DNA from: Aeromicrobium sp. IC_218 | GTDB lineage: Bacteria > Actinomycetota > Actinomycetes > Propionibacteriales > Nocardioidaceae | Reading direction: 5' to 3' | DNA length: 64,000 nt | Assembly: GCF_004336805.1 (NCBI RefSeq) | Contig: NZ_SJXM01000002.1 | Location: 310,001-374,000, forward strand | Part shown: positions 1-10,831 of the stretch, piece after piece | Position numbering within the stretch: position 1 is the stretch's first letter | Layout: each line of letters starts with the position of its first letter | Notes under the pieces: model-generated | What the model saw: the letters and a program-made list of their open reading frames with translations, nothing else | The model's database searches: none | Told to the model about the DNA's origin: nothing | Made by a program: the position numbers and the translations under genes

Positions 1-71
1 CTAGTTGTCGTACAGGCTCATCGGAAAGAACTCATCGAGTGCTCATGAGCGAGTGCTCCGATTTCGTCTCG

Positions 72-90
72 GGGGCCCTGGGTGGGCCCC
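72..90 (-). terminator. Small GC hairpin after ylxR
   Basis: Two 7-bp complementary arms (GGGGCCC at 72-78, GGGCCCC at 84-90) flank a 5-nt loop, 7 nt beyond the ylxR stop on the minus strand. No T-run follows, so it could be a weak terminator, an RNA-processing or attenuation element before infB, or chance in very GC-rich DNA. The remainder of 1-97 shows no gene; infB would be expected just outside the left edge. Confidence 0.3.
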
Positions 91-97
91 GCCGGGT

Positions 98-412
98 TTA
101 CGTGGGTCGTGCGGGTGGTGCGTGCCCCGCGTCGGGTGCCAGCTGCTCGACGACCGAGGTCAGGTCGAGCGTGCCGGCGACACGCAGGGCCCGGCCGAAC
201 GCCTTGCGGCGCTGGGCCAGCTCCAGGCATCCGGGATCGGGGTGCAGGTGCGCCCCTCGGCCCGGAAGTCGGCCGTCACGGTCGAGGACCACCGTCACCG
301 GCGAGTCCCCCGTCGCGACGACACGTACCAGGGTGGATTTCTCCGCTCGCTCTCGACAACCGATGCACGTGCGGATCACCAACGACGAGTCTAGCGGCTC
401 CCTGGTCGTCAC
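98..412 (-). CDS. ylxR: YlxR family RNA-binding protein (DUF448)
   Basis: A small basic protein of 104 residues. The YlxR signature is near the N-terminus: a Cys-x-x-Cys pair (about residues 16 and 19, in [10 protein letters not shown]), then the conserved basic and glycine-rich part including [15 protein letters not shown]. The GTG at 412 was chosen because it shares its TGA with the nusA stop (GTGA overlap) and leaves only a short leader before the Cys motif; the longer frame upstream is Arg-rich shadow sequence. The order rimP-nusA-ylxR-(infB) is the standard actinobacterial transcription/translation operon. YlxR proteins bind nucleic acid and have been tied to RNase P and to transcription control; the exact role here is unknown. 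Confidence 0.9.
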   Translation of the reverse strand: MTTREPLDSSLVIRTCIGCRERAEKSTLVRVVATGDSPVTVVLDRDGRLPGRGAHLHPDPGCLELAQRRKAFGRALRVAGTLDLTSVVEQLAPDAGHAPPARPT

Positions 413-1479
413 GCGCCGCCGGGCGCGCCGGGACGACCGGACGCGCCGCCGCCGGCGGGTGCCGACGGCTGGTCGCCGCGCGGGTCGGTGTCCGAGCGGA
501 TGTCGATGCGCCACCCGGTCAGACGCGCGGCGAGCCGGGCGTTCTGGCCCTCCTTGCCGATCGCCAGCGACAGCTGGAAGTCGGGCACGACCACGCGGGC
601 GGCCTTGGCCGCGGGGTCGACGAGCGTGACGCTCTTCACCTGCGAGGGCGACAGCGCGTGGGCGATGAACTCGGCCGGCTCGTCGCTGTGGTCGACGATG
701 TCGATCTTCTCGCCGTGCAGCTCGCTCATGACGTTGCGCACGCGCTGGCCCATCGGGCCGATGCAGGCGCCCTTGGCGTTGACGCCCTGGGCGCGCGAGC
801 GGACGGCGATCTTGCTGCGGTGACCGGCCTCGCGGGCGATCTCGACGATCTCGACCGTGCCGTCGGCGATCTCGGGCACCTCGAGCTCGAACAGCTTCTT
901 CACCAGGCCCGGGTGCGTGCGCGAGACGCGAACACGAGGACCGCGCATGCCCTTCTCGACCGAGTAGACGTACGCCTTGACCCGCTCGCCGTGGCTGTAG
1001 GTCTCGCCGGGGACGCGCTCGGTGGCCGGCAGCAGCGCCTCGAGCCGGCCCAGGTTGATCAGGACGTCCTGCGGGTCACGGCCCTGCTGGACGACGCCGG
1101 AGACGATGTCGCCCACCTTGCCGGAGAACTCGCCGAACTTCTGCTCGTCCTCGGCGTCGCGCAGCCGCTGCATGATCAGCTGGCGCGCAACGGTGGCGGC
1201 GTAGCGGCCGAAGTCCTGGGGCGTGTGGTCGAACTCCTCGCTGAAGCGGGGCGCGGGACGCTCCTCGCCCTCGGCGGGCGGGGGCGTCTCGAGCCGCTCC
1301 TTGGCCCAGACGGTCACGTGGCCGGTCTTGCGGTCGAGCTCGACGCGCGCGTGGGAGTGGGCGTCGCTCGTCTTGTGGTACGCCGAGAGCAGGGCCTGCT
1401 CGATGGCCTCGACGACGACGTCGAAGGAGATGTCCTTCTCGCGCTCGAGGAGGCGGAGGGCGGCGATGTCGATGTCCAT
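409..1479 (-). CDS. nusA: Transcription termination/antitermination protein NusA
   Basis: NusA binds RNA polymerase and nascent RNA and modulates pausing, termination and antitermination. The 356-residue protein has the N-terminal RNAP-binding domain (about 1-115), an S1 domain (about 120-185) and two KH domains with GxxG loops, GPMG near 245 and GKEG near 315. It ends in a short Gly/Pro/Ala tail and lacks the C-terminal acidic repeats of E. coli NusA, which is normal for actinobacteria. The ATG follows the rimP stop by 4 nt and the stop overlaps the ylxR GTG, so the three genes are probably translationally coupled and transcribed from the rimP promoter. Confidence 0.97.
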   Translation of the reverse strand: MDIDIAALRLLEREKDISFDVVVEAIEQALLSAYHKTSDAHSHARVELDRKTGHVTVWAKERLETPPPAEGEERPAPRFSEEFDHTPQDFGRYAATVARQLIMQRLRDAEDEQKFGEFSGKVGDIVSGVVQQGRDPQDVLINLGRLEALLPATERVPGETYSHGERVKAYVYSVEKGMRGPRVRVSRTHPGLVKKLFELEVPEIADGTVEIVEIAREAGHRSKIAVRSRAQGVNAKGACIGPMGQRVRNVMSELHGEKIDIVDHSDEPAEFIAHALSPSQVKSVTLVDPAAKAARVVVPDFQLSLAIGKEGQNARLAARLTGWRIDIRSDTDPRGDQPSAPAGGGASGRPGAPGGA

Positions 1480-1483
1480 GGTC

Positions 1484-1930
1484 CTACTTCCGGTTCAGCT
1501 CGACCTGGACGAGCGGGTTCGTCAGCTCGTCGTAGGCGTAGCGGGTGGGGGTGCCGGCGACGTCCAGGGTCACGCCCTCGTCGTCGCTCTCGCCGATGCG
1601 CCCGACGACCTTGGTGCCCTCGGTCGTCGTGGCCTTGACCAGGCGGCCGGCGTTGCGGCGCCAGTGGCGCGGCAGGCTCAGCGGACGGTCGACGCCACGC
1701 GAGGTGACCTCGAGCGTGTAGGCGCCGTCACCCATGACGTCGGACTCGTCGAGCTCGCGCGACAGGGCGCGGGTCAGCTCGGCGACGTGGTCGATGGTGA
1801 TGCCGCCGTCGGTGTCGACGGCCACGCGCAGGATGCGCTGCTTGCCGGCGGGAGCGAGCTCGACCGCCTCGAGGTCGAGGCCCAGGTCGGCCACGCACCT
1901 CTCGACGAGGTTCTCGACTGTGTCGGCCAT
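1484..1930 (-). CDS. rimP: Ribosome maturation factor RimP
   Basis: A 148-residue protein of the RimP family, needed for maturation of the 30S subunit. The N-terminal alpha/beta domain contains the typical [15 protein letters not shown] stretch (about 33-47) and [13 protein letters not shown] (about 82-94); the C-terminal SH3-like domain follows. Length is normal for the family. It is first in the rimP-nusA-ylxR operon. A divergent promoter region lies upstream: TAGGCT on the minus strand (complement of 1988-1993) would give a leader of roughly 50 nt. M. tuberculosis has the same arrangement (Rv2842c-Rv2841c). Confidence 0.95.
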   Translation of the reverse strand: MADTVENLVERCVADLGLDLEAVELAPAGKQRILRVAVDTDGGITIDHVAELTRALSRELDESDVMGDGAYTLEVTSRGVDRPLSLPRHWRRNAGRLVKATTTEGTKVVGRIGESDDEGVTLDVAGTPTRYAYDELTNPLVQVELNRK

Positions 1931-1987
1931 GGGGTCGTCCTCCGTATGTACTTGTCGGTCCGTGTGCGGCCCTCGCGGGTCCGGACA

Positions 1988-2014
1988 AGCCTACCGGGTC
2001 CGGGCCGGTAGCCT
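1988..2014. promoter_or_regulatory. Divergent -10 hexamers for rimP and the 2021 gene
   Basis: TAGGCT (minus, 1988-1993) and TAGCCT (plus, 2009-2014) face outward and form the ends of an imperfect inverted repeat (CTACCGG / CCGGTAG arms). The plus hexamer ends 6 nt before the GTG at 2021, so that transcript is probably leaderless. No convincing -35 elements were seen. This is pattern inference only. Confidence 0.4.
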
Positions 2015-2020
2015 GCCATC

Positions 2021-2446
2021 GTGATCGGACGTCGCGGGGTGATCGTCGGCACGGGTGTCCTGGCGCTTGCCGGTGGAGGCGTCGTCGTGGCCGAGCGCGC
2101 GGGCGTCCTGGACGACGCGCTGCGTGCCACGGGCCTCGAGCCCGTCCCCCAGCCCGACCCGTCCGACGAGCGCCGCCTGGCGCAGGTGCGCACGACGCTC
2201 AGCGGCGTCCTGGCCGCCGCCGAGTCCCAGGACTCCCCCGAGGTCGCGACGCTCGTCCGCGAGCAGCTGGACGCCCTGGGCGGCGCCGACGCCGGAGCCA
2301 CGGCGCCCGCGCCCCGGCTCACGGTGGCCCTGCAGGACGCGGCCGACGAGGTCGAGGCCGCGTGCCTCGGGGCCGTCTCCCCCGCGCTCGCCCAGGTGCT
2401 CGCGTCCGCGTCGGCCGGCCTGCTCCAGGCCCGGAGCCTGGTGTGA
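2021..2446 (+). CDS. Putative Tat-exported Ala-rich protein (Rv2843-like position)
   Basis: No precise family was recognised. The 141-residue Ala-rich protein starts with a twin-arginine-like signal (GRRGVIVGTGVLALAGGG), so export or membrane anchoring is likely. The rest is helical and hydrophilic, with two stretches resembling the helices of the ferritin-like protein encoded next door. The GTG at 2021 follows a TAGCCT hexamer by 6 nt. Its stop overlaps the start of the DUF4439 gene (GTGA), so the two are probably made together. The pair sits between rimP and proS on the opposite strand, exactly as Rv2843-Rv2844 do in M. tuberculosis. Function unknown. Confidence 0.75.
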   Translation: MIGRRGVIVGTGVLALAGGGVVVAERAGVLDDALRATGLEPVPQPDPSDERRLAQVRTTLSGVLAAAESQDSPEVATLVREQLDALGGADAGATAPAPRLTVALQDAADEVEAACLGAVSPALAQVLASASAGLLQARSLV

Positions 2447-2853
2447 GCGCCGCCGACGCCCTCGAGGCGTGCCTGGCCCAGGCCCACCGCGCCGTGTGGG
2501 TGTTCGGCCTGCTCGGCGCCCGGCTGGACGACCCGCGCCCCGCGGACTCGTTCGCCTCGAGCCGGCGCGACCGCGACGACCTGCTGGCCGCGCTCGACGC
2601 CCGCGGTGCCACGCCCCCCGCTCCCCCGGCGTCCTACGAGCTCGAGGTGCCGTCGGACCTCGCGGCCGGGCGGCGGCTGGCCCAGCAGGTCGAGCAGGAC
2701 GCGGCCGACGCCGCGGCCGCCGCCGTGCGGGTCACCAGCGGCGTCGAGCGCCGCCTGGCGGTGCGGCTGCTCCAGCGCGCTGCGCTGCGCGCCGTCGCCT
2801 GGGACGCCGAGCCGGTGGCGTTCCCCGGTCTCGACCGGCCCGACGCCGACTGA
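2443..2853 (+). CDS. DUF4439 ferritin-like domain protein
   Basis: The 136-residue all-alpha, Ala-rich protein matches the DUF4439 ferritin-like family found next to proS in many actinobacteria (Rv2844 position). Helical segments include the N-terminal ALEACLAQAHRAVWVFGLLG and a C-terminal VRLLQRAALRAVAWDAEP. I did not see a full set of carboxylate/His ligands that would support a di-iron site. The GTG at 2443 overlaps the previous stop by 4 nt, so it is coupled to the exported protein upstream. Role unknown; assignment rests on composition and context. Confidence 0.8.
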   Translation: MSAADALEACLAQAHRAVWVFGLLGARLDDPRPADSFASSRRDRDDLLAALDARGATPPAPPASYELEVPSDLAAGRRLAQQVEQDAADAAAAAVRVTSGVERRLAVRLLQRAALRAVAWDAEPVAFPGLDRPDAD

Positions 2854-2859
2854 CCGACC

Positions 2860-3033
2860 TCAGCCGCGCCGCGACAGCGAGCCGTCGACGTAGGGCATCC
2901 AGGTCCGGTCGCCCACCCGGTCGGCTGCGAGCACGCCGACCGGGTCGACCCGGCGGGTGAGCATGCGACGCTGCCGGTCCTGCTCCGTCGGCGTGTCGGC
3001 GACGTCGTTGCCGTCACTCCCGACCAGCCACAC
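2860..3033 (-). CDS. Small conserved-looking protein, unknown function
   Basis: A 57-residue frame from GTG 3033 with a GAGG ribosome-binding site about 5 nt upstream, beginning 6 nt after the stop of the 82-residue gene. The protein is not the Arg/Pro-rich type produced by shadow frames: it reads VWLVGSDGNDVADTPTE... and ends TWMPYVDGSLSRRG, with balanced charged and aromatic residues. It would be the third gene of a proS operon. No domain recognised; could still be spurious. Confidence 0.5.
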   Translation of the reverse strand: MWLVGSDGNDVADTPTEQDRQRRMLTRRVDPVGVLAADRVGDRTWMPYVDGSLSRRG

Positions 3034-3039
3034 CAGACC

Positions 3040-3288
3040 TCAGCCCAGTCCCGGGTTCAGCCGGTCCTCGTGCCGGTCGTCCACGACCAGGGCGATCGCG
3101 TAGGTGAGCACGCCGCCCGCCTGCCGCTGGGCCCAGTCGACGACCTGCAGCACGTCGGCGCCGGTGACGTCGTAGGTGTCGGTCCAGCCCCGCGTGGCGT
3201 CCGGACCGCTGCCGTGCAGGTACACGCGGAACCGCGGGCGGTCGTCCTCCCACGCCGAGTCGCGCTCGTCGACACCGACGACCTTCAT
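3040..3288 (-). CDS. Small hypothetical protein downstream of proS
   Basis: An 82-residue protein from ATG 3288, 8 nt after the proS stop. The sequence is acidic with normal composition (MKVVGVDERDSAWEDDRP..., later DVTGADVLQVVDWAQRQAG), unlike the Arg-rich alternative frames across this stretch. It looks like a compact alpha/beta domain. No motif or family recognised. Position suggests co-transcription with proS and with the 57-residue gene that follows. Confidence 0.65.
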   Translation of the reverse strand: MKVVGVDERDSAWEDDRPRFRVYLHGSGPDATRGWTDTYDVTGADVLQVVDWAQRQAGGVLTYAIALVVDDRHEDRLNPGLG

Positions 3289-3296
3289 GACGTCGC

Positions 3297-5039
3297 TCAG
3301 CCGCGCAGGTGCGCGACGACCTGGTCGACCGGGACGTCGGTGCGCTCGCCGGTGGCGCGATCCTTGACCTCGACGACGCCGTCGGCCAGGCCCTTGCCCA
3401 CGACGACGATGGTCGGGACGCCGATGAGCTCGGCGTCCTTGAACTTCACGCCGGGCGACATCTTCGGACGATCGTCGTGCAGCACGTCGAAGCCGGCCGC
3501 CTCGAGGTCGGCGACGATGCGGTCGCCGCCCTCGAACAGCTCGGGGGTCTTGCCCGCGACGACCACGTGGACGTCGAACGGCGACACCTCGCGCGGCCAG
3601 ATCATGCCGGCCTCGTCGAAGGAGTTCTCGATGATCGCGCCGACCGCCCGCGAGACGCCGACGCCGTAGGAGCCCATCGTCACGGTCGCGAGCTTGCCGT
3701 TCTCGTCCAGCACCTGCAGGCCCAGGCGCTCGGCGTACTTGCGGCCGAGCTGGAAGATGTGGCCCATCTCGATGCCGCGGGCGAGCTCGAGCGGTCCCGA
3801 GCCGTCCGGCGCGGGGTCGCCCGCGCGCACCTCGGCGGCCTCGATCGTGCCGTCGGCGGTGAAGTCGCGGCCGGCCACCAGGTCGATGACGTGGCGTCCC
3901 TGCTCGTTCGCGCCGGTCACCCAGCGGGTGCCGTCGACGACGCGCGGGTCGACCAGGTAGCGGATGCCGGAGGCGTTCTCGGTGCCTAGGACGCCGGGAC
4001 CGATGTAGCCCTTCACCAGCGCGGGGTGCTGGGCGAAGTCCTTCTCCTCGAACGGCTCGACCTCGGCCGGCGACACCTGGGTCTCCAGGCGCTTGGCGTC
4101 GACCTCGCGGTCGCCGGGGACGCCGACGGCGAGCGGCTCGCGGGTGCCGTCGGGGTGGTGAAGCATCACCAGGACGTTCTTCAGCGTGTCGGCCGCCGTC
4201 CAGGCGCGGTCGTCGCGCGGGAACGCCGCGTTCAGGTGGTCGACCAGCGTCTGGATGGTCGGGGTGTCGGGGGTGTCCTCGACGTGCGCCGCGGGCGCGT
4301 CGTCGAACGGCAGCGCGTCCGGCACGACGGTCGTGACCGCCTCGACGTTGGCCGCGTAGCCGCCGGGCGAGCGCACGAAGGTGTCCTCGCCGGTCTCGGC
4401 CACGGCGAGGAACTCCTCGCTGGCCGAGCCGCCCATCGCGCCGGAGTCGGCCTGGACGATGACGTACTCGAGGCCGAGCCGGTCGAAGATGCGGACGTAC
4501 GCGGCGCGGTGCGCCTGGTAGCTCTTCTCCAGGCCCTCGTCGGTGACGTCGAAGGAGTAGGAGTCCTTCATGACGAACTCGCGGCCGCGCAGGATGCCCG
4601 CGCGCGGGCGCGCCTCGTCGCGGTACTTCGTCTGCACCTGGTACAGGCTCAGGGGCAGGTCCTTGTAGGACGAGTACAGGTCCTTCACCAGGAGCGTGAA
4701 CATCTCCTCGTGCGTGGGGCCGAGCAGGTAGTCGCCGCCGCGGCGGTCGTGCAGGCGGAACAGGTTGTCGCCGTACTCGGTCCAGCGGTCGGTCGCCTCG
4801 TAGGGCTCGCGCGGCAGGAGCGCCGGGAAGCGCACCTCCTGGGCGCCGATCGCGTCCATCTCCTCGCGGACGATCTTCTCGACCTTGCCCAGCACCTTCA
4901 GGCCCAGCGGCAGCCACGTGTAGATGCCCGGGGCGACGCGCCGGACGAAGCCGGCGCGCACGAGCAGCTTGTGGCTGGGGACCTCCGCGTCGGCGGGGTC
5001 GTCACGCAGGGTGCGGAGGAAGAGCTGGGACATGCGCAT
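3297..5039 (-). CDS. proS: Prolyl-tRNA synthetase (bacterial type, with editing domain)
   Basis: Class II synthetase charging tRNA-Pro. The 580 residues fit the bacterial type (E. coli 572). The catalytic core has the TxE loop (GPTHEE, about 107-112) and motif 2 ([16 protein letters not shown], about 140-155); an inserted editing domain spans about 220-390; motif 3 ([14 protein letters not shown]) and the anticodon-binding domain complete the C-terminus. The ATG at 5039 was chosen over the ATG two codons on because a TAGGGT hexamer ends 7 nt upstream, which fits a leaderless transcript; there is no good Shine-Dalgarno. Two small genes follow closely. Confidence 0.97.
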   Translation of the reverse strand: MRMSQLFLRTLRDDPADAEVPSHKLLVRAGFVRRVAPGIYTWLPLGLKVLGKVEKIVREEMDAIGAQEVRFPALLPREPYEATDRWTEYGDNLFRLHDRRGGDYLLGPTHEEMFTLLVKDLYSSYKDLPLSLYQVQTKYRDEARPRAGILRGREFVMKDSYSFDVTDEGLEKSYQAHRAAYVRIFDRLGLEYVIVQADSGAMGGSASEEFLAVAETGEDTFVRSPGGYAANVEAVTTVVPDALPFDDAPAAHVEDTPDTPTIQTLVDHLNAAFPRDDRAWTAADTLKNVLVMLHHPDGTREPLAVGVPGDREVDAKRLETQVSPAEVEPFEEKDFAQHPALVKGYIGPGVLGTENASGIRYLVDPRVVDGTRWVTGANEQGRHVIDLVAGRDFTADGTIEAAEVRAGDPAPDGSGPLELARGIEMGHIFQLGRKYAERLGLQVLDENGKLATVTMGSYGVGVSRAVGAIIENSFDEAGMIWPREVSPFDVHVVVAGKTPELFEGGDRIVADLEAAGFDVLHDDRPKMSPGVKFKDAELIGVPTIVVVGKGLADGVVEVKDRATGERTDVPVDQVVAHLRG

Positions 5040-5046
5040 GGGCTGA

Positions 5047-5052
5047 ACCCTA
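5047..5052 (-). promoter_or_regulatory. -10 hexamer TAGGGT for leaderless proS
   Basis: TAGGGT on the minus strand ends 7 nt before the proS ATG, so transcription would begin at or next to the start codon. No clear -35 element was seen. Confidence 0.45.
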
Positions 5053-5083
5053 CCGAGCGGCGACCGGCCGCCCGGCCGCGCGG

Positions 5084-5446
5084 TCAGGCCCGGCCGGCGC
5101 GCAGCGCGACGCGGATCATCGGCCACTGCAGCGGCAGTCGCAGCAGGGTGCCGGCCTTGAGCCAGGCCGGGGCCTTGCGGCTGCGCCGGGTGCTGACGGC
5201 CATCTGCACGTTGGCCGGGAAGACGGCCACGAGCAGCGCCGCGGACGCGACCCCGCCGGCCCGGCGCGTGCGCGGGACGGCGAGCATCGCGGCGCAGGCC
5301 AGCTCGGCGACGCCGGACGCGTGGACGAGCTCGCGCTTGCGCGGCAGCTGCTTCGGGACGATGGACTCGAACACCTGCGGACGCACGAGGTGCAGGACGC
5401 CGGAGACGGTGAACAGCGCGGCGAGACCGGCCAGGGACTTGGGCAT
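5084..5446 (-). CDS. DoxX-like small membrane protein
   Basis: A 120-residue protein with about four hydrophobic segments in the DoxX-like pattern: N-terminal [18 protein letters not shown], a central region with [19 protein letters not shown], then [17 protein letters not shown], and a Trp/Pro-rich C-terminal helix ([12 protein letters not shown]). DoxX-type proteins are integral membrane proteins of mostly unclear function, some tied to quinone or redox homeostasis. A TAGGGT hexamer (complement of 5453-5458) ends 6 nt before the ATG, so the mRNA is probably leaderless and the gene is its own unit between the GNAT gene and proS. Confidence 0.8.
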   Translation of the reverse strand: MPKSLAGLAALFTVSGVLHLVRPQVFESIVPKQLPRKRELVHASGVAELACAAMLAVPRTRRAGGVASAALLVAVFPANVQMAVSTRRSRKAPAWLKAGTLLRLPLQWPMIRVALRAGRA

Positions 5447-5452
5447 GGCCCG

Positions 5453-5458
5453 ACCCTA
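5453..5458 (-). promoter_or_regulatory. -10 hexamer TAGGGT for leaderless DoxX-like gene
   Basis: TAGGGT on the minus strand ends 6 nt from the ATG at 5446. Same arrangement as proS next door. Confidence 0.4.
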
Positions 5459-5463
5459 CGGCG

Positions 5464-6303
5464 TCACAGCAGGATGGTGGCGAAGGTCGTGTGCTGGCGG
5501 AAGCCGACCCGGTCGTACGTGCGCCGGGCGGGGACGTTGTGGCCGTTGACGTACAGCGTGACGACGGGTGCGATCGTCCGCCGGACCTGCTGCACCACCG
5601 CGGCCATGGCCGGGGCGGCGAGGCCCTGCCCGCGGACGTCCGGGTGCACGTAGACGCCCTGCACCTGGCAGACGTCGCCGGCCGCGGCACCGACCTCGGC
5701 CTTGAACAGCACCGTGTCGTCCTCGATGATCGCGAACGACCAGCCCTGCCCGACGAGCTGCGTGACGCGCGCGCGGTAGGCCGACCCGCTCATGACCTCG
5801 GGGTCGACGCCGACCTCCTCGGTGAACATCGCCACCGACGCGGGGTACAGCACGTCCACCTCGTCGAGCAGCACCCGGCGCACGCGGGGGTCGGGGGCGA
5901 CCAGCCCGTCGTGGTCGATGAGCAGGAACGGCTGCTCGTCGCGCACGGACCGGGCCGGGCCCCACAGCGGGGCCATCCGGCCCCACAGGTCCATGACCGT
6001 CTCGCGGGGGCCGACGATCGACGCTGCACGCGGCGCCTGGGGCAGCGCGTGCTCGGCGAACGCGGCCACCGCCTCGGGGCTCGCGTTGAGCGGCACGACG
6101 TTGGAGGCGACGTAGCAGGCCGAGACGATGCGCTCGCCCTCGAACCAGCCCCACATGCGTCCGCCCATCCAGCGCGGACGCATGCCGGTGACGTCGAGCC
6201 GGTGCTGCAGGAAGACGTTGACGGCGGGGTCGAGCGCGGTCAGCGAGCGCACGAGGGGCATCTCCTCGGGCGTCAGCACGCGCAGGTTCGTCGTCCCGAG
6301 CAC
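5464..6303 (-). CDS. DUF4081-GNAT acetyltransferase (Rv2867c-like)
   Basis: A 279-residue protein with an N-terminal DUF4081 region (about 1-130) and a C-terminal GNAT fold (about 150-279). The acetyl-CoA loop is the [15 protein letters not shown] motif, with [18 protein letters not shown] near the end. Substrate unknown. The GTG at 6303 was preferred over GTG 6312 because GGGAGG lies 8 nt upstream of it but directly abuts the other. A TAGGCT hexamer (complement of 6327-6332) is a likely promoter. M. tuberculosis has an equivalent GNAT gene (Rv2867c) right after gcpE/ispG, so the association is old. Confidence 0.9.
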   Translation of the reverse strand: MLGTTNLRVLTPEEMPLVRSLTALDPAVNVFLQHRLDVTGMRPRWMGGRMWGWFEGERIVSACYVASNVVPLNASPEAVAAFAEHALPQAPRAASIVGPRETVMDLWGRMAPLWGPARSVRDEQPFLLIDHDGLVAPDPRVRRVLLDEVDVLYPASVAMFTEEVGVDPEVMSGSAYRARVTQLVGQGWSFAIIEDDTVLFKAEVGAAAGDVCQVQGVYVHPDVRGQGLAAPAMAAVVQQVRRTIAPVVTLYVNGHNVPARRTYDRVGFRQHTTFATILL

Positions 6304-6367
6304 CGTCCCCACCTCCCTCGGCGGCCAGCCTATCGACGCGGGGGCGTCACGCCCGTCGGCGCGGGCC

Positions 6368-7515
<1,148 letters not shown>

Positions 7516-7519
<4 letters not shown>

Positions 7520-8814
7520 GAGATGCTCACCGGGTTGACGATGTCGGCGTAGATCAGGATCACGCTCATGATCATAAGGACCGCCCCCACGGCGTAGGCG
7601 ACGGGAAGCATCTTGGCGACGTCCACGTAGCCCGGGTCGGGGCGGCGGAACAGGCGGGCGAACCCGCGCCGGACCGCCTCGTACAGGGCACCGGCGATGT
7701 GGCCACCGTCCAGCGGCAGCAGCGGGACGAAGTTGAACATGCCCAGGAACAGGTTGACCGAGGCGAGCAGGGTCATGAGCCGCACCGCGCGGTCGCCCCA
7801 GGACGGGTCGTCGTAGGTGACCAGCTCACCGGCCACGCGGCCGGCGCCGACGACGCTCACCGGGCCGTCGTCCTCGCGCTCCCCGCCCACGGCGGCCTTC
7901 ACGACGCCGACCATGCGCTGGGGCAGGTCGATGATCGCGTGGACGGTGCCGACGACCGAGTCGCCCATGACGCCGAACACGTAGCCGAGTCCCTGGCGCT
8001 CCTGCTCCGTGGTCGGCGAGACACCCAGGAAGCCGACCTCGACGGTCTTGTCGGGGTCGTCCAGGTCGGCGCGGGCCAGCACGGTGGTCTCGATGTCGAC
8101 GGTGCGGGCCTGGCCGTCGCGCTCGTAGCCGATCGTGGCCTCGCCCGACCCGTTGGCCCGGATGTGCGCGCTCAGCTCGTCCCAGTCGGCGACCGGGTCG
8201 CCGTCGAACGTGGTGATGACGTCGCCGGGCTGCAGGCCGGCCTTCTTGGCCGGCGTCTCCGGGTCCGCGGACGTGCACGAGCGGCCGGCCTCGGTGTCGG
8301 GGATCGCGCAGGCCGAGACCGTGTTGACGGTGGTGGTCGGCTCGTAGGCGCCGAAGCCCATGAACACCGTGGCGAAGAGCACGAAGGCGATGGCCAGGTT
8401 CACGATGGGGCCGCCGGCCATGACGATGACCTTCTGCCACCAGGGCCGGGTGTAGAACAGCCGGCCCTCGTCCTCGGGACCGATGTGCTCGCGCTCGGCG
8501 TCGCGCGCGTCGGCGGCGAGCTGGCTGAACAGGCCGGTGCTCGTGCTGCGCAGCTCGTGCGGGTCCTCGCCCTTGCCGGGAGGGAGCATGCCGACGAGCT
8601 TCACGTAGCCGCCCAGCGGGATCGCCTTGAGGCCGTACTCGGTCTCGCCGCGGCGGAACGACCACACCGTGTTGCCGAAGCCGACGAAGAACTGCGTCAC
8701 CTTCACGCCGAACCGGCGCGCGGGGATCATGTGGCCGCACTCGTGCAGCGCGATCGAGACGGCGACACCGATCACGAAGATCAGGACGCCGAGGGCGTAC
8801 ACGAGGGCGGTCAA
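7516..8814 (-). CDS. rseP: Site-2 intramembrane zinc metalloprotease (RseP/Rip1)
   Basis: Cleaves transmembrane anti-sigma factors and other membrane substrates within the bilayer. The zinc site HEXXH is at residues 24-28 (LHECGHM) in the first transmembrane helix; a central periplasmic-type PDZ domain follows ([18 protein letters not shown]), and the C-terminal helices hold [14 protein letters not shown] with the third ligand Asp. Length 432. The TTG at 8814 is used because its TTGA overlaps the dxr stop and gives the normal short N-terminus before helix 1; GTG 8802 is an alternative. Translational coupling to dxr and ispG is likely. Confidence 0.95.
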
Positions 8815-10013
8815 CGCTGCTCCACAAGGGCTCGGGCGCGCTCGCGGGCCCAGGCGTCGGCCTCCAGGACGGAGTCGAGCGTCAGGTCGCGCGTGGCGCT
8901 GTCGGGATCGGTGAGGTGGTCGTCGAGGACGGCGCCCACGGTGTCCACGATGCCAAGGAAGTCCAAGTCGCGGGCCACGAAGGCGTCCACGCACACCTCG
9001 TTGGCGGCGTTGTAGACCGCCGGGGCGGTGCGCGCGAACTCCCCCGCCCGGCGGGCCAGCCGGACCGCCGGGAAGGCGGAGTCGTCGAGCGGGAAGAACT
9101 CCCACGCCGTCGAGGACGTCCAGTCGCAGCCGCGGGCGGCGCCGGGCAGGCGCTCGGGCCAAGCCAGGCCCAGCGCGATCGGCAGGCGCATGTCCGGCGG
9201 CGACGCCTGGACCATGGTCGAGCCGTCCACGTACTCCACCATCGAGTGGACGACCGACGACGGGTGCACGACGACGTCGATGCGGTCGAAGCCGATGCCG
9301 AACAGCAGGTGGGCCTCGATGACCTCCAGGCCCTTGTTGACCAGCGTCGCCGAGTTGATGGTGATGACCGGGCCCATGTCCCAGGTCGGGTGGGCCGCGG
9401 CCTGCTCGGGGGTGACGTCGACGAGCGCCTCCCGGGTGCGTCCGCGGAACGGCCCGCCGCTCGCCGTGACCAGGAGCCGCTTCACGTCCTCGACCCGCTC
9501 CCCGCGCAGCGCCTGGGCGATGGCCGAGTGCTCGGAGTCGACGGGCACGAGCTGGCCCGGCTTCGCAGCACCGGTGACGAGCTCGCCGCCGATGATGAGC
9601 GACTCCTTGTTGGCCAGCGCGAGCGTCGCGCCGGTCTCGAGGGCCGCAAGGGTCGGCAGCAGGCCGACCGCCCCGGTCATGCCGTTGAGCACGACGTCCG
9701 CCGGCGCGCGGGCCGCCTCGACGGCGGCGTCGGGTCCGGCGACGATGCGCGGCAGGCGGACGTCACCCTCGGACCAGCCACGGCGCTGGGCGTCCGCGTA
9801 GAGCGCCAGCTGGACGTCCTGGACGGCCGTGGTGCGGGCGACGGCGACGAGCGGCACCTCGTGGTCGAGCGCCTGGCGGGCCAGCAGCGCCGGGTCGGAA
9901 CCGCCGGCCGCCAGGGCCACCACCTCGAACCGGTCGGGGTTGGCCGCGATCACGTCGAGGGCCTGGGTACCGATCGAGCCGGTGGAACCGAGAAGGGCGA
10001 CACGCTTGCGCAT
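8811..10013 (-). CDS. dxr: 1-deoxy-D-xylulose-5-phosphate reductoisomerase
   Basis: Converts DXP to MEP with NADPH and a divalent metal, the committed step of the MEP pathway. The 400-residue protein shows the Rossmann motif GSTGSIG near residues 9-15, the metal/substrate region [10 protein letters not shown] and TASGGPFRG, and the helical C-terminal domain ([10 protein letters not shown]). ATG 10013 was preferred to ATG 10022 because AGAGG is then 9 nt upstream. The stop overlaps the rseP start. Possible independent promoter upstream after the ABC transporter gene. Confidence 0.97.
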   Translation of the reverse strand: MRKRVALLGSTGSIGTQALDVIAANPDRFEVVALAAGGSDPALLARQALDHEVPLVAVARTTAVQDVQLALYADAQRRGWSEGDVRLPRIVAGPDAAVEAARAPADVVLNGMTGAVGLLPTLAALETGATLALANKESLIIGGELVTGAAKPGQLVPVDSEHSAIAQALRGERVEDVKRLLVTASGGPFRGRTREALVDVTPEQAAAHPTWDMGPVITINSATLVNKGLEVIEAHLLFGIGFDRIDVVVHPSSVVHSMVEYVDGSTMVQASPPDMRLPIALGLAWPERLPGAARGCDWTSSTAWEFFPLDDSAFPAVRLARRAGEFARTAPAVYNAANEVCVDAFVARDLDFLGIVDTVGAVLDDHLTDPDSATRDLTLDSVLEADAWARERARALVEQR

Positions 10014-10045
10014 GCCGCCCATCCTCTCGCACCACCCTCCGGCGG

Positions 10046-10831
10046 TTACTTCACCTCGCGTCGGAGCAGACGCAGGATGCCGACGACGAGCGGGATCACC
10101 AGCCAGATGGTGCCCGACGTGGCCAGGTGAGCCCACTCCTCGCCGCTCAGGCTGCCGTCCCCGGTGACGAGCGGGGTCTGCGCACTGCTGAACTCGATCC
10201 ACGGCACGATGTCGCCGAACCAGTCGACGAACGAGCCGAGCAGGTTGATGACGATCGGGACGATGAAGGTGTAGACGAAGTAGCCGACGATCGCCGCCGC
10301 CGTGTTGCCCAGCAGCATCGCCAGGGCAAAGCCCACCAGGACGGCGATCGTGTTGCTGATCAGGAAGTTGCGGATCACGTCGCCCTCGAGGCTCCACGAC
10401 ACGTCCAGGCCGCGCACGGAGGAGGCCAGGAACGTCCCGAGCAGCGAGATCAGGAACGCCAGCGCGAACGCCGCGAACGAGAGCAGCAGGCCGGCGATCA
10501 GCTTGGCGGCGACGACCCGGCCACGGCGCGGCTCGAGCGTGAACGTGACCAGTGCGGTGCGCTGTCCCCACTCCGACGTCACCAGCATGATCAGCACGAT
10601 GGGCAGGAAGTAGCCCAGGATGTTCCCCGAGAAGGCCAGGAACATGTCGAGGTCCTGCAGGCCGTCCACGAAGACGAACGCCTGCAGCACCATGACGAGC
10701 AGCACCAGGCCCAGGATCGACAGGCTGAACCAGCGGCTGGCGCGGGTGTCGAACACCTTGCGGGCCTCGACCGCGACGAGTCGGCCCAGCGGGATCGACG
10801 GGCGGTTCAGGTCGACGGCGGGGGCGCTCAT
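10046..10831 (-). CDS. ABC-2 type transporter permease
   Basis: A 261-residue membrane protein with six hydrophobic helices: after a cytoplasmic N-terminus ([20 protein letters not shown]), helices near 32-52, 70-88, 108-135, 155-178, 184-200 and 233-253. The N-terminal EARKVFDTR pattern is typical of ABC-2 permeases that work with DrrA-like ATPases. Start ATG 10831 overlaps the ATPase stop by 4 nt (ATGA), so the two form one exporter. The substrate cannot be read from sequence; drugs, lipids or peptides are possible. Confidence 0.93.
   Translation of the reverse strand: MSAPAVDLNRPSIPLGRLVAVEARKVFDTRASRWFSLSILGLVLLVMVLQAFVFVDGLQDLDMFLAFSGNILGYFLPIVLIMLVTSEWGQRTALVTFTLEPRRGRVVAAKLIAGLLLSFAAFALAFLISLLGTFLASSVRGLDVSWSLEGDVIRNFLISNTIAVLVGFALAMLLGNTAAAIVGYFVYTFIVPIVINLLGSFVDWFGDIVPWIEFSSAQTPLVTGDGSLSGEEWAHLATSGTIWLVIPLVVGILRLLRREVK

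Noticed and set aside
1..97. Start of infB at the left edge
   Set aside because: The minus-strand frame beyond ylxR has a stop within the window and no infB-like N-terminus; infB must begin outside.
6304..6367. Possible riboswitch or leader before the GNAT gene or within the ispG gap
   Set aside because: Only about 60 nt with a promoter-like hexamer and ribosome-binding site; no conserved aptamer features seen.
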